Assembly: GCA_003344405.1 (NCBI GenBank)
Contig: NOWV01000004.1
Span: 248,001 to 312,000, forward strand
Direction: 5' to 3'
DNA length: 64,000 nucleotides
Origin: Trichoplax sp. H2
Lineage: Eukaryota; Placozoa; Uniplacotomia; Trichoplacea
This document shows positions 37,087 to 50,100 of this stretch, piece by piece. The notes under the pieces were generated by a model that did not search any database, was not told where the DNA came from, and saw nothing but the letters and a program-made list of their open reading frames with translations. How positions within the stretch are numbered: position 1 is the first letter of the stretch; every line of letters starts with the position of its first letter. The translations under genes were made by a program, and so were the position numbers.

Positions 37087-39539
37087 TCACTTGAGTGTAG
37101 GTGATGTCAGATAAATGTAGTTAGGAATATAACATAGTACTCCTACGATAGATATCGCAATGCCAATCAGCATAGGAGACCAAAAGAGGTAATCAGAGAG
37201 AATAATGCCTATAACGATTACGGTAATAAACTTGAAAGTGGAAAGCAAAATATATCTATTGATACCAAGTTAAGGCTATAACTTCTATTTAAGCCTATTG
37301 ATATGACAGGTATCTAACTTACGGCAAAGCCAATATTTATAAGATAGTTATAACAGGCCTTCATTGCACTGCTTTCGTATGACACATATAAAATATATTT
37401 ATTACTCGAAAGTAGCTATTTGGATGGATACGAAATCGGTTTCATCCGAGTGGTAAAAATGTAGCTTGAGAAGTTAATTCCAAACGCGCAAAAACCGGAT
37501 AGTAATACCTAGGAATAATGGGATAACGATGTAAGTCTGCAGCGGCTATAGAGCACGTATTATGTTTGTCGCTGACAATGAGTACAGATAATAGATAAAT
37601 AAATAACATAGCCAGCAATATGCTCTGGATATTGTAATTCAGGATACTATTAAATATTTCATTTAGTATCTGTTATTCAACATCATAAAAGCAGATATTT
37701 CAATTGTTAAGTATAATTGAAACGAAATCATACGCGATACTTACGAGCAAAATGGATTGCCAAGATACTATTACACGAGATTGTCTTGTTAATTCAGAAA
37801 AGAGGATTAATGGACATAAAACCAGCAGGGAAGCAATAGCCTATACGTACACAGTTGATAAAATAAATCGAAATTATGTCTTAAAGGATATGACCGAAAC
37901 GACTATTTAGTTTCAGTATAAACTTTGCTTGTTGAATGCGGCGTTGCTAAAATTTTGGCGTAAGAAAATTTATCCGCTGGTACATTACAGTACTGTACGA
38001 GAATATTAGTCAGAATAGTCAGAGGTATAGAATGCTAAAAACTATTTAAAAAATTAAGAACGTGAATAAATTGACCGACCTCATAATGCAATAGCTGCAA
38101 AGAATTAACGCACATCCGATGCTTATACGAGATCACTTTCTGCCAATTTTGATTGCCGGTTAAAATAGAAATAAATAAAAAAATATCGTAAGAGACCCTG
38201 ATTTTTTGGATGACTTGAGAAGGAGGCACAAATTTTGTTTACAAGTTATATTAGACTTAATTACTTTACTACCTTTTAATAAATACAATATTCTATCACT
38301 CTGCGAAGGTATACACTTACATGCGTACAGTATACACGAAGTAAAAATCATAGACGTTACAGTATTAGATCCTAATGGTAAACATTGTACTGCATACGTA
38401 TATGTGAAAAGAGTCAAACGTATTTTCTGCAGTATTATACACGAAAGTTCCCTGATAAAATCGCGTATACCTTCGTTTGCAGATCTATACTAAGTAATCA
38501 GGTCTACTAAGTATACGTACAGTAGCAAGACCTAACGTACAGTACTTGAGAATGATATAATTTGCAGGGTAACAACTTTAATAAAGTCTTAATTTTTGCG
38601 TATTTATACTTTATAGAGAGATATCTAGCAGCAGTAATGACAGTATCAAACATGTTCAAGAATCTTCATTGCAGAATACAGTATACGAGTATTAAATAGT
38701 ACTACTGTAATTTGCAAGTGAATATCTATAAATGTAAGTTTCAAATTAAAATAGGCACTTCTGAACGATGAATAAACTAACTTACAATACGGTAGCCAGC
38801 TGCCAGCATGGAACCAATAATGCATGTTACATAACCCACTGTAGATATTCGAACATTAAATCTCGCATAAATAATGAATCCCGATGTAGTTAATACCTAT
38901 TAGTTGTTATAAATCGTCAAAGGCATATCGCTTATATTGTAATGGTACAGAATAGTATTAGAACAGTGTGGTGCAGCATTGTTTTCTAGCAGAATCTATC
39001 TAAACAGGAGTATACTATATTACGTAATCATACTCAATAAAAAATCGATATATCAGCTACTTTATTTAGTGTTATACGTTAATTACACTTCTTCTAAGTT
39101 CGTTACTTAAAAAACGTTTCTATTCAGAACTTACATGGCCAAGAATCAATGACCTTGTCCAAAACTTATCACGATAGAAATCTTCAATTGCGAAGATAAT
39201 TAGGTTAGCCAAAGTCTTAGCTAACTGATAAGTTACAAGGCTATTGCAATAAATAGATAAGTTGTTGAAGAGAACATAAGCACCAAATAGCATTGATAAA
39301 GGTAAATGCTGGATAAATTCGATCCTCTTTACTACATAAACATTTTTTGCGCGACATAGTTGTAGTAATAGAACAATAACCAAAAGATGAATTGCAGTTA
39401 GTGTTATAGGATGGAAATCGAAAATAGTAAATAAGAGTTTGTTAATCACAACAACGCCAACTGATGCCAGATAGTTAACACATAAGAGGCCAGTCGAAAT
39501 TTTGTTTTCAATTTGATGCCGTATACTACAACTGTTCAT
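37087..39539 (-). CDS. SLC35E3: SLC35E3-like nucleotide-sugar/triose-phosphate-type transporter
   Basis: Multi-pass membrane carrier of the TPT/drug-metabolite-transporter superfamily, probably Golgi; the substrate of SLC35E3 is not established. Exons on the minus strand: 39135-39539, 38786-38896, 38080-38139, about 37577-37624, 37432-37508, 37323-37371, 37087-37230, giving about 297 residues (human 313). The first exon has hydrophobic helices and the family motif NLSIYCNSLVTYQLAKTLAN. The second encodes the next helix pair (VLTTSGFIIYARFNV), the third HRMCVNSLQLLHYE, the fifth LLSGFCAFGINFSSYIF, and the last ILSDYLFWSPMLIGIAIS, all lining up with SLC35E3 in order. The fourth exon's donor is uncertain and that segment is shorter than in human. 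It is transcribed in the same direction as the dynein gene to its right. A 646-bp intron (38140-38785) contains overlapping open frames on both strands. Confidence 0.82.
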
Positions 39540-41107
39540 TACGCTATATCGAGGCTATAACATCCAAACCTCGATGAAGTAAATTTACAACTGTAATGAT
39601 GTACATATATATATACTATGATACTCGTATATCAACTTGAAGGCATCATGATACAATATACTATATTGTACAGTATGTTACAAGGTCAGAAAGACGAATT
39701 GAATGACTAATTATAGTTATAGTTATATAATTGTTGGTCCCTATATTGTAGTGAGTACAGTACAGGACTATAAATAGTGATAGTACTTTAGTACTACACG
39801 GTAGGTAATTAATTAAGACGGTCAATCGTACTACAGTACCGTATGTTTGTAACAAGTGCTACGGTACTGAATAGCTTGGGGACATACGAATATATACAGT
39901 ATGTAGTATATCACTTTTGTCTGCCTCCAGCGCTCAATCATTCACGAAGTATCTTAACAATATTGTAACATAGTAATACCAATATTGCGCACTGTTATTG
40001 CTATATACTATATATATATTCTATTCTAACAGTATATGTAAATTTAATGATAATTTAACCTTTACCGTAGGCTATAATTTTATTTTATGCCTGCTCATTC
40101 AAGCGGAGAGTTTACCAGTAAGCAACAAATTACTATCGGTAAACCGGACGTTATAGGCAGTGTTAACAATTGCAACTTGTAGACTATATATTATTGTTCT
40201 CGCTCATGACTGGAATTAAATTACAGTAAAATATATTTGATTTGCTATTACAAGATCAGCACCAGTTTTCCGTATCAATACAAACTTAAATAATTCGATA
40301 GAGAAATTAAGCTAGCTTTTAATTGGTAAAAAATGAACGTAATATAATAGAATTGAATTCAGTTCATTTGGCTATGCACGCTGTACTATAGATATCCGCT
40401 AAATAATCGAAAGCAATTCTGTGCCCTAAACCCAAAGCTTATTTATAAAGCTAAAACTGACTGTGAACGTGTAATACGTCACTGAACCCCACCATACTAA
40501 TTCTGAGAGAAAAAAAGTCTCTAGGAATTATTTCTTTAACAACTTTAATATCGCCTGCCGGTAGTGCCGGTAGAGACATAGATGTTAGATTGACATTTAC
40601 ACATTAATTCAGGTTACATTCTTGCTACCTGCAACCTTTCGTTAGTTAAAAAATTACAAGTTGTACAAAATTTAAAAGCCACAAATAATATGGACATGCC
40701 TTTGAACATAATTGTACGTATATTGTATAGATAAGAATGTCCTTAACGACGTAACAAGCTAAGTATGGTATATAAAATATTCCGATATTTAATGTGTATC
40801 ATTGTAATACACAAAATCCTAATACTGCATTAACATGACTAACCATCGCTCTTCCGTCTTTTTACTTACAAGGATATATGACGGCCTTATGCTTTAAGGT
40901 TAAAAGAATTAACTAAGCTGTCTCTTATAAGTTACTTACAAAATTTTCTTTAATTAAATATCAATTGTATTGCAACATACTCCCATAAAGAGTACCGTAA
41001 GTTGGATTGCTACTGCCGAAATATTTGAGCTATTTTCGGCATAACGGTCGAAATAATTCACACAATGCTAATGAAATGTATAGTTAATTTTCTCCGCCTT
41101 TAAAAGT
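39540..41107. other. Intergenic, between SLC35E3-like start and dynein 3' end
   Basis: About 1.6 kb, expected to hold the carrier's promoter and the dynein 3' UTR. I see AT-rich microsatellite near 39605-39616, a palindromic stretch around 40108-40150 (TTACCAGTAAG and CGGTAAACCGG) and GCCGGTAGTGCCGG at about 40556-40573. No coding or RNA gene was recognised. Confidence 0.55.
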
Positions 41108-44100
41108 CTAATCGTTTAATTGACATAGCAAGGCCGAACCCCTAGCAATCCAGTGATCATCATCTAAGTCTGTTGGTAAACTGACCATCACAACGAAGTT
41201 AGTAGAATGTCCTGGAATAAGAGCAAAAATCATCATTAATAATTTACGATTATGCTAGTATTTAATCTGATCAGTTTATTGCAAATATTAAAAACCTGTT
41301 GTTGATAGCACTCCCGCTCTGGCAGAGGTTTTATAGAGTGGAAATTTACTACAATTATCATCAGGGATACATTCTTTTCTAGGTTCCAGATGTAACACTG
41401 GTAAAATCTGTATAAATCAACATTTAAATAATTAATGTACGTCCTATATAATAGTTCACAAGCCAACAATAACAGATAAGTTATACTAACACTAGTGATT
41501 TCACCAGGTAAGGAGTCTGATACCATCATGCTATCATCATTCCAGCGACATGCGTCCATAAATAATCCGTGAATTAATACTCCGTTCTCAGGTACTTCAA
41601 TATCAATCTACACAAATGACATTATTAAGATAGTTATGAATAATAAGTTATCTAAACAAGAAACAACCATTCATTTTTAAAACATAAATATCATTCGTCA
41701 AGTAAAATGTTACTAGTACTTACAGTATCTTGAGAAGTACTAGTAAAATCAGTTTTTGAAGTCTCGCCCTGATTGATGTATTGTGGGTAAACCGAAAAAT
41801 GAAAGCTTAACTGGTCGATGGGATAATTATATTTTCTAGCGTAGTTTTGCAAAACCCCTGTTAAGAAACCTGGTAATAATTTCAAAATTTACGATTGGCG
41901 TCAATAATTCTTTAGTAGAAAGCATGAATAATTAATTGCTAGAGAGATTAAAAACATTCATTACCTTGCGGAAAGAAAAAGCCTGATATCCAGAAGGCTT
42001 TGGGATTTCCATTACTGATCCAAGTCTGAAGATAAATTTATAGAAATTACGAGATGATGGGTCAATTTTAGATCGCAGTTGTTTCATACATACATTAATG
42101 AATTGAATTCTCAATATTAAATCTTTAATCCACGATCCTAAAGGTTTTAAGGATGGATATGCAGCAGTCGCCCATAATTCAGGAATCTAAAGAACAAGTA
42201 AAATACGTATTCAAAATTAAAAGGGCAAAGATCTGCGTGATGATATTCATTGCATATACGGCACATTATAACAAAAATCTTATCAACAAAGTGCATCACT
42301 ACTCGCACTAACATGTAGCGACGTCACAAAATGACATACGTAAATACATACGAGTATATACGACTTATTGAAAGCAGTACTTTAACAAACGTTACATATG
42401 AATAAGTAATAAAATTTACAATGTCAATTAAATTTTAGCGCACCTGATTATTTAAGAAACTTCCGTAAACTTTTTCTAATTCTTCGGACATAACTACAAC
42501 ACCCATTATGGCTTTCGTAAGAGAGTCAAGTGAGGTCTATACAAAAAATAATTGATATAGCAAGGAAAATGACTATGGCGTATATAATTATTCGTATTTC
42601 ATTGGAGATTCGGTATATTAACCTTTATTACGTTCACTAAGTTGTGAAATCGGTCGAATTCTTGTGAGAGAACAACTGTCAATGAATTTGATCTTCCAAG
42701 GTCGTCAAGCTGTGCATTTTAAACCAAATTATTAAGTTAAAAAATTGGTACATCACCGATCATTCATTACCGAAGATTTATTCCTAATTATAATGAATTA
42801 CCTCAAACAATGACTTCTCGCCTTGAGTAATATCTAATTTATCAGGTAGCTTCTTTAAAATATTGTCTGCAAGTTCTAGAATAATTTCATCGCTTGTCTG
42901 GCCACTAGCAGATGTCATGATGCGAGGCTGAACATCCAATACTGTCCGAATTAAGTGATTTCCTTCCTGAATCTAAATGCGGGAAATATCAGATTATTTT
43001 TAGTTATAGTAATTGTTATGTATAGTCACAACTGTATTGAGCTAGTTAGCATCACAGTCCAACTCATAGCTGTACGTTGAATACACGTCTTATATAAGGT
43101 ATCTATAATCACGTATTATAATCCATATAATATTATGTTAGGCTACAGTGCTAAATCTTAATATGGCGGTAGCACTACCTTTTAATTTTAATTATACATA
43201 AATATATATAGATATATCACAGTTATATCATGACCAGTACATGAGAACAGGGGCTACTGTGGTAGTCCTGATAACAATCACATATAGTTTACATACTCGT
43301 AATAACATTATCCACTACAGTAATCTCTACAGATTCTAATAATTTCATACCTGATACGAAATATTGGCGTTATTATGCATGCCAAAGACTTCCGGTTCGT
43401 CCGTAAATGGTAACTGTTCGATATAATCCTGATACAAAGTTAAGTCTTTACATTCCGGAGCGTAATAAATTCCTGAAATATCAAAATATAGAATCTAGGT
43501 TATTACTAGTTAGTGACAGATACAGTATTTGATCATATGCATATGCAAACTCCCTGTAACATACAATATACTGTATACACATTAGACCATAATATATATA
43601 CGAATATGATGTTTCAGTAACCTGATGAAGACAGCGTATGATTTGCATCTAAAATAAGTGGTGAAAAGAATCGCTTTAAAAGGGTCCTAAGACATCTCTG
43701 ATCAAAATTATCCGTGACTCGACCACCGTAGGTAATCTATAGAATATATTTTAAGTGATCTTTTAGTAAGCAAAATACGCCTATTATAATGATTTATCAT
43801 TTGCTTCAACTGTTGATACCTCTCCGATTATAAAAGTTAAGGCTGGCCACGCAATCTGCTGATGTCCTTCATCAATGAATATTTTTAAATTTTCTAAAGC
43901 GCACTCACGATCAGAATCGTTAAATTGGTACCTAATATTCCATCCAAGCGGTCCAAACTTTTTTCGTTCTAAAATTACAGCATGAAAAAAGCATAGACCA
44001 AATACTAGTTTGCGCCATACTGTCCCTAACAGGTGCTCATTAAATGATACTGGATCAATTTCTGCGAACGATCTTCGCAAATTTGACCGTAGTCCTTTCG

Positions 44101-47100
44101 GTAGTTCGTTCGTTACTTTGATACTATTCTGTAAGATAGTCACTGGAAACGCTTTTGTTGGCATTGAACTTAGAAAGAAGCGAAATTCTTCGTGGATATG
44201 AGTATCTGGTAGAGTAAATGTCTTTATTATATTTTCTAAAGAAGGCATCCAAGATTCAGCTAAATGACAGTTTTGAAGAAAGACCCAATTTCCACTTCTC
44301 ATTGCGCTTAAAATCATTTTTTCTGCTATTGGGCCTTGGCCTTGACCTAAAGAAATTGATTGTACCTTTGACATAAATCCTTGATCTTTCGCAAATCGTT
44401 GAAATCCACTCATCGGATCAGATCCAGTAGATAGTATAAAAATTAAAGGTGTATATTGATTCATATCCTGATATAGTATCGATAAATCCGTGGATGGACT
44501 CTCAACAAATTCTTTACCTAGATTCATAATTATAAAATCGAATATCGCGAAAATCATCTCTTCTTCTTTAAATTCCTTTATCATAATGAGTTTCTGAAAA
44601 TTTGTTAGTCTGACATTCCAATGACCTCTAACTTTATCCTGCTCGTTGTCATCATCCTCAAAGGTTCCCAGAGAGCTAGTCGCAGGCATAGACGGTAAAG
44701 GATGATATCCTTCCCATTCAGCAGGATTTAAATCTAGTTTCGTTCTTCCAAGAGTGATGCTTACTGAAGTTTTCGTAATATCTGAACACAAATTTTTGAA
44801 GGCAGGTAGATTTTCTTGCAAGTTGCAGCAAGCAGCCCAGGTTTCTGGTGTAATCCATGATACATCTGGTTTCTTACCGCGTTGTCTATTCATGGAAGAA
44901 TTACCACGTAAAAAGTAATTCCATTCACCATCATCAATTTCTCCTCGTTGTTTTAATATATCGCAACAAACCATAAATGAAGCTACCACTTTGTGACGTT
45001 CGAATAATCCTCTGGAGACGTTAACATAAATAGTTTGAGTACAGTTTGTAACTAAAGTATTTAGCCGTTGGCCCAAATCGTCAGCTTTCTCGCTTTTTTC
45101 GATACATTTATTAAAAAGTTGTTTAAAATATTTTAGTGAATATTGATACATCGGATCAATTTCTGCCAATGATGCAACAACAAAATAAAGTACTGAACCT
45201 CTAGTAGCTACACTGCGATACTTTTCGCGAGCTACAGAAATTTTTGCTTCAGTTTGTTCCGCTTCTTTAAGCCTAGTAGAAATGACACTTGACGTTACTT
45301 TTGACTCATTTAAGGTATTAATTAAGTCTTCATCATCCAGTATATTGCCTTCAGAGTTAAACAGTAATTTTAAGATTCTTTCTTCGATTACTTTTAATTG
45401 ATTTTTATCAGTATTTATTCGAACAATAAGTTGATTTCTTTGATCTTCAAGTTCAGGCTTCTCTAAACGTACAACATCACTTAACAGTTGGTCTTCCAAT
45501 CCGGATTTGTTTACGGTAAAATTAATTATTGTAACTTTGATACAAACGTCAGGTAGATAGTGTGGGTTAGCCAGTTTTGTTGTAATATACAACCTGAAAT
45601 TCTTGTCATATTCAATGTCACTATCGCCTATTCTTATCAGCGATCGCCCTTGTTGTACAAATATTTGCTGTAACAAAATTGGTTCTAGTGACGGATCTAA
45701 TGTCTCTTCAACTTCTTCTAGTAAAACCGGCTTTCCAATTCTCATACAATTTTCAAGGGTACGTAGAAAGTTAGAGTCAGTCTGCTTAATTATTTTTAAA
45801 CCATTTTTTAATTCTTTATTCTTTATCCAACGGCTTGCTTGATCCTGGGGATCTATCATTAACGGCCACCTTTTTGTGTGCGCAACGAGAATTGCATTTT
45901 CAATCGAAGTAAGGTCACGCGGGAGTCCATCGGCATTCCATTGACGTATTTCGAAAGGATCTGCCATTACATTAATGAGACTATAATTCTCCGAAATTGG
46001 AATATTAAGATCTTTGCATTGTTCAATCCATTTAAGCATTAGTTCTTCCCTGTAGGAATGTACAAATGCACCGAAGTAAGCTACGCATGCAGCTGAAACG
46101 AAAACATTACCAGTTACATTGGACAACTCGTTATTATAAATTTTAATATTCTCCTTCCATCTGATCTGCTCATCAGCTAATGCCGACGTCAATTTTGATG
46201 CTCTTTTAAGTCTTGCCGCCGTTTGTGCGATATTTTTAGTTAATTTATCTTTTTCATTGACGCTCTGTTCATATTTTGCGTGCAGAAATGCAATCTCATT
46301 CTCAACTTCCGCCAATCTAGCCTGCTTTTCAGCCAGAGCTTTATTAGTTTCATCTAATTCTGCTTCAGCAGCAGCTAATCTTATTCTTTTCGGCTCTACT
46401 TCACGATAAACCTTAGCATATAAATCACATGCCCGAACCCACATACACATTGATTTACATGCTTTCGAAGTTCTTTCGACTACTTCGGGAATGAATCTAG
46501 GATTTTCTACGTATTTCTTTAATTTCTTGAGAACAACTTCTGGTATATTATTCTTGTCGAAGTCTATTAGTCTTTTTAGGAAACCGGCATCATTAAGGAT
46601 TTGTTTCGCAGATATCCAGTCAGGTTTTACCTGTAATAAAACACATACTGCCTCCATGACCGTTAGGACCATTTCAGGAGGACTTTGAAAAACTCTTATT
46701 TCAGCAATATCTGATTTGTCTAAAGCTTTTAAAGCTTCTTTAGCAGCTTCTAATGCCGGTAAAGCTTCATCTAAGTCCCTTTGAGCGTCCTCTTTAATAG
46801 CAGATGTATGTTCAGCTTTTTGTTTTGCAATTGCCTCGTCCTCCAAAACTACCCTGCGAACAGTATCAGCTTTTTTCTGATCTTCTTGCAGCTGTTCCAT
46901 GAGTTTTTCAGTATGCTCGGATTTTTGTTTCAATTCTGGTTCCAATGCTGTTAACTCAGATTCCATTTTAGCTACCAGCTCATTCGTTTCCAGCAACTTA
47001 CTTAAACCATTTTTTACTCTTTTCCGAGCGTTAGTTAGTTGTTTACTTTTTTTTTCGAGCATTGATAAGTATGAATTAATCAACTCCAAGTATGAAGTTG

Positions 47101-50100
47101 GTGTGGTATAATAATGCCTTCGCAGCTCTTCGTAGTACCGATTCGAAATTTCTGACACCTGTGAGTGAACGTTAACACACATAGTTGCTAAGTTTTTCTT
47201 TAATCCATCATTTCCGATAGCGGTACCTCCCAAAAAGCTTGCTGCAACTGACAGTAGAGCTTCTCCAGGCCATTCAGTAAACCAATCAATTGTGCAACAG
47301 TTAACCAGTGATGGGAACATACGAGTACGCGATCTGAAAGCCTCACCAACAGGGCTCATACATAAAACTATGTGAAGGTTACTCTTCACTCGGTTAATAA
47401 AATATTGATAAATACTGTCACGATCGCCCTCATTAATGCCAGCATCTTTGCATATGGGACGCATTGCCGCAATAACCTTCTCGTACTCTTCCATATTGTA
47501 CAAATTGGGCACCTCTCCAGAGTTTAAAATATTATTGATATCTTCTAAAAACTCTTCAGTGATAATTTGACTATCAGTAAATAGGAATACAGTCTTTTCG
47601 CCTTGAACCCCAGCGATAGTAAATAGTTTTCTAATGTCCTCATGAAATGAATCATAACTGTAGCCACGCGTTAGCTCAATCTGAAAACAGGAATAACCGC
47701 AAATCCAGCACGCTAATCTAGTTAAACTTTGCTTTCCGGTGCCGCCAACACCAACGAGAAGCGCATTTCCCTGAGATTGACGTGCTATACGTACAATTCT
47801 AGACAAGTGTTGTATAGCGTCAACAAAGAAAACCAATTTCATCTCTTTCGATGAATTTAAATTATATTCATCAAGATAATCGCTTAGAACACTTTCAACT
47901 TTCTTTAGATCATTTAATTCTTCATAAATTCTATCTTCTGGCTCAGCAGCAGTATTCAAGAAATCACCGAATAGGAGAATATCTTTTTCGAAAGTTTCAG
48001 CTTTCAAATCATGCGAGAAGTGCTTCTGTGATATTTCCGAGAGAACAGAATAAAAATGCTGTTTATCCGATATATCTATAAGGCGATCATGAAAAACGCG
48101 ATGAGCCTCATGGAAAAACATGCGCATTATTTGATCTTTTTCTCGAATATTGCCAGAATTTGCTTGTAGAATTCCTTGCATACATTTCGATAGATCACGG
48201 AGGTTAAATATGTAATGTGACTTAGCAGGTGTTGGGAGAAATTCTGTACGCATACGCTGGTAAAGGTCAGCACCCGCATCAACAATTGCATCAGCACAAC
48301 TTTTAACAGGTACCGGAAATTCACTCAGAAACCCTCGCAGAACCGATTTAAAAATATGCTTTAAGGTAAAATCAGCTGGTTGAGGTACCGCCAAAATCGT
48401 AAAATGACGTAAAAATCGAGGGGTAACGGGGTTTCTACCTCCCCCAGGAGGCCCACACGCTCCACAAATAGTAACTTCCTTTAATTCTTTCCAGAATAGT
48501 TTGTCACGATCATAAAATCCTCCGAAATCCTGATATTGTCGTAATAGTTCAATAGGTGGCTGCGATCCATATCTGTCTAACTTTGGCATATTTAGATCAT
48601 CGACAAATAAAATCATATGCTTTCCAGCAGGAGCACTAAGGATAGTTTTGCGTTTTCTCTCTAATTTGCTTTCGATCGTTTCCTGAATCCTTTTGCTGCT
48701 AGTTTGTGCAGAAAAGTTCAGAAATACCGAAACATAATTTTCTTTCTCGCACATAATCTGTAAAAAATGCTTGGCAATAACAGATTTTCCCACACCAGCG
48801 GATCCAGTGAAAAGCACTGAATTATTAACTGTAATCAGTTTACGGAATAAATATCCATACCGCATCGTGTCTAGTGTTGGAACTAAGACGTCACTAAAGG
48901 TATCTTCAGGTTTAAATTTGAAAGGTGGAATGATTCTTTCCCACGAATCTAGCCTTCGAGTCAATTCGAAATCAACATAATAGCCATACAGATCGCCACT
49001 ACTTGGTAATTTGACATCGTTCGTTTCCGAGAACAAATCACGAGCAAAGGAATCGAATTTGTCCAAGTATTCCTCTAATAAATTTCCACCAATTGACCAC
49101 ATGTAGCAGAAAACAAACACTGTACATATCAAGGGATGAATTTTATGCGGTTCCACGGATAGGTCGAGCCCATCAGTTTGTAATAAAGACTCCAAAAGAC
49201 TACATAACGTACATATTTTGCTAATAGCAACTTGCGGAATGGTCTCGATGCAATGCTTCGCTACGAATTTTAATCCTGGTTCTACAAATTGATTAAAAAG
49301 GTCTAAGATGTATTCTTTGGTCTCTTCGCGTAGCTTGGGTACTTTCTCTAACCATGTTAAAACATAAGGTCTCCATCCAAGTCCCTGTGCATCAATATAT
49401 ACCATACCACAACGACTAACAGTTGCTGGAGATGCCATAGCTAAATCCTGTACCTCGAACAACATACGGATAGAATCGGTTAATTTTATTCTTTCACTAT
49501 TGGCAAGACAGAGCATTTTGTTGTCATCAAGCACTGTGTTCATGTTTTCAATCCACAAAGCGTCGACAGGACCATCGCAAATAATCCAATGACTCTCTTT
49601 AGTGTCATCCTGAACTGCGTGGCGAACAGTAGTTGCTAAAATTCCATCTCGCCACTCAAGTGTAACTTTGTCGATCTCACCGTATAATTCTCCCATGGTG
49701 ACAGATTTCGGATTCAATACGTGCAGATTTACAGGCAAATAGTAATCATTAGTAAGTCCATCGTTATATAGCTTACCAAGAGCCGAACCAAGTGTTTTAT
49801 AGCATGTCGTCTTTCCGCCACCAGTGGGGCCAACCAACATTACACCATGGCGTACAGTGATAGTTTCATAGAACTGAATAATCTTCTTAACTGAATGTGA
49901 ATGTACCTGTAGCTCATTTTCTTTTAAGATACTTTCGATAGCTTCTTGTAATGGGCCATAATTATGCTGCGGTATTGTCGAACCAGGAAAGAGATCCGAT
50001 AGTATAGCCTGAAACAGAACTGCATCCTGAGCCAAAAATTTGGGCAGATTACTATCTCGAAGAGCGCGAATTAATACGATGTCTTCTTTCACATCAGGAT

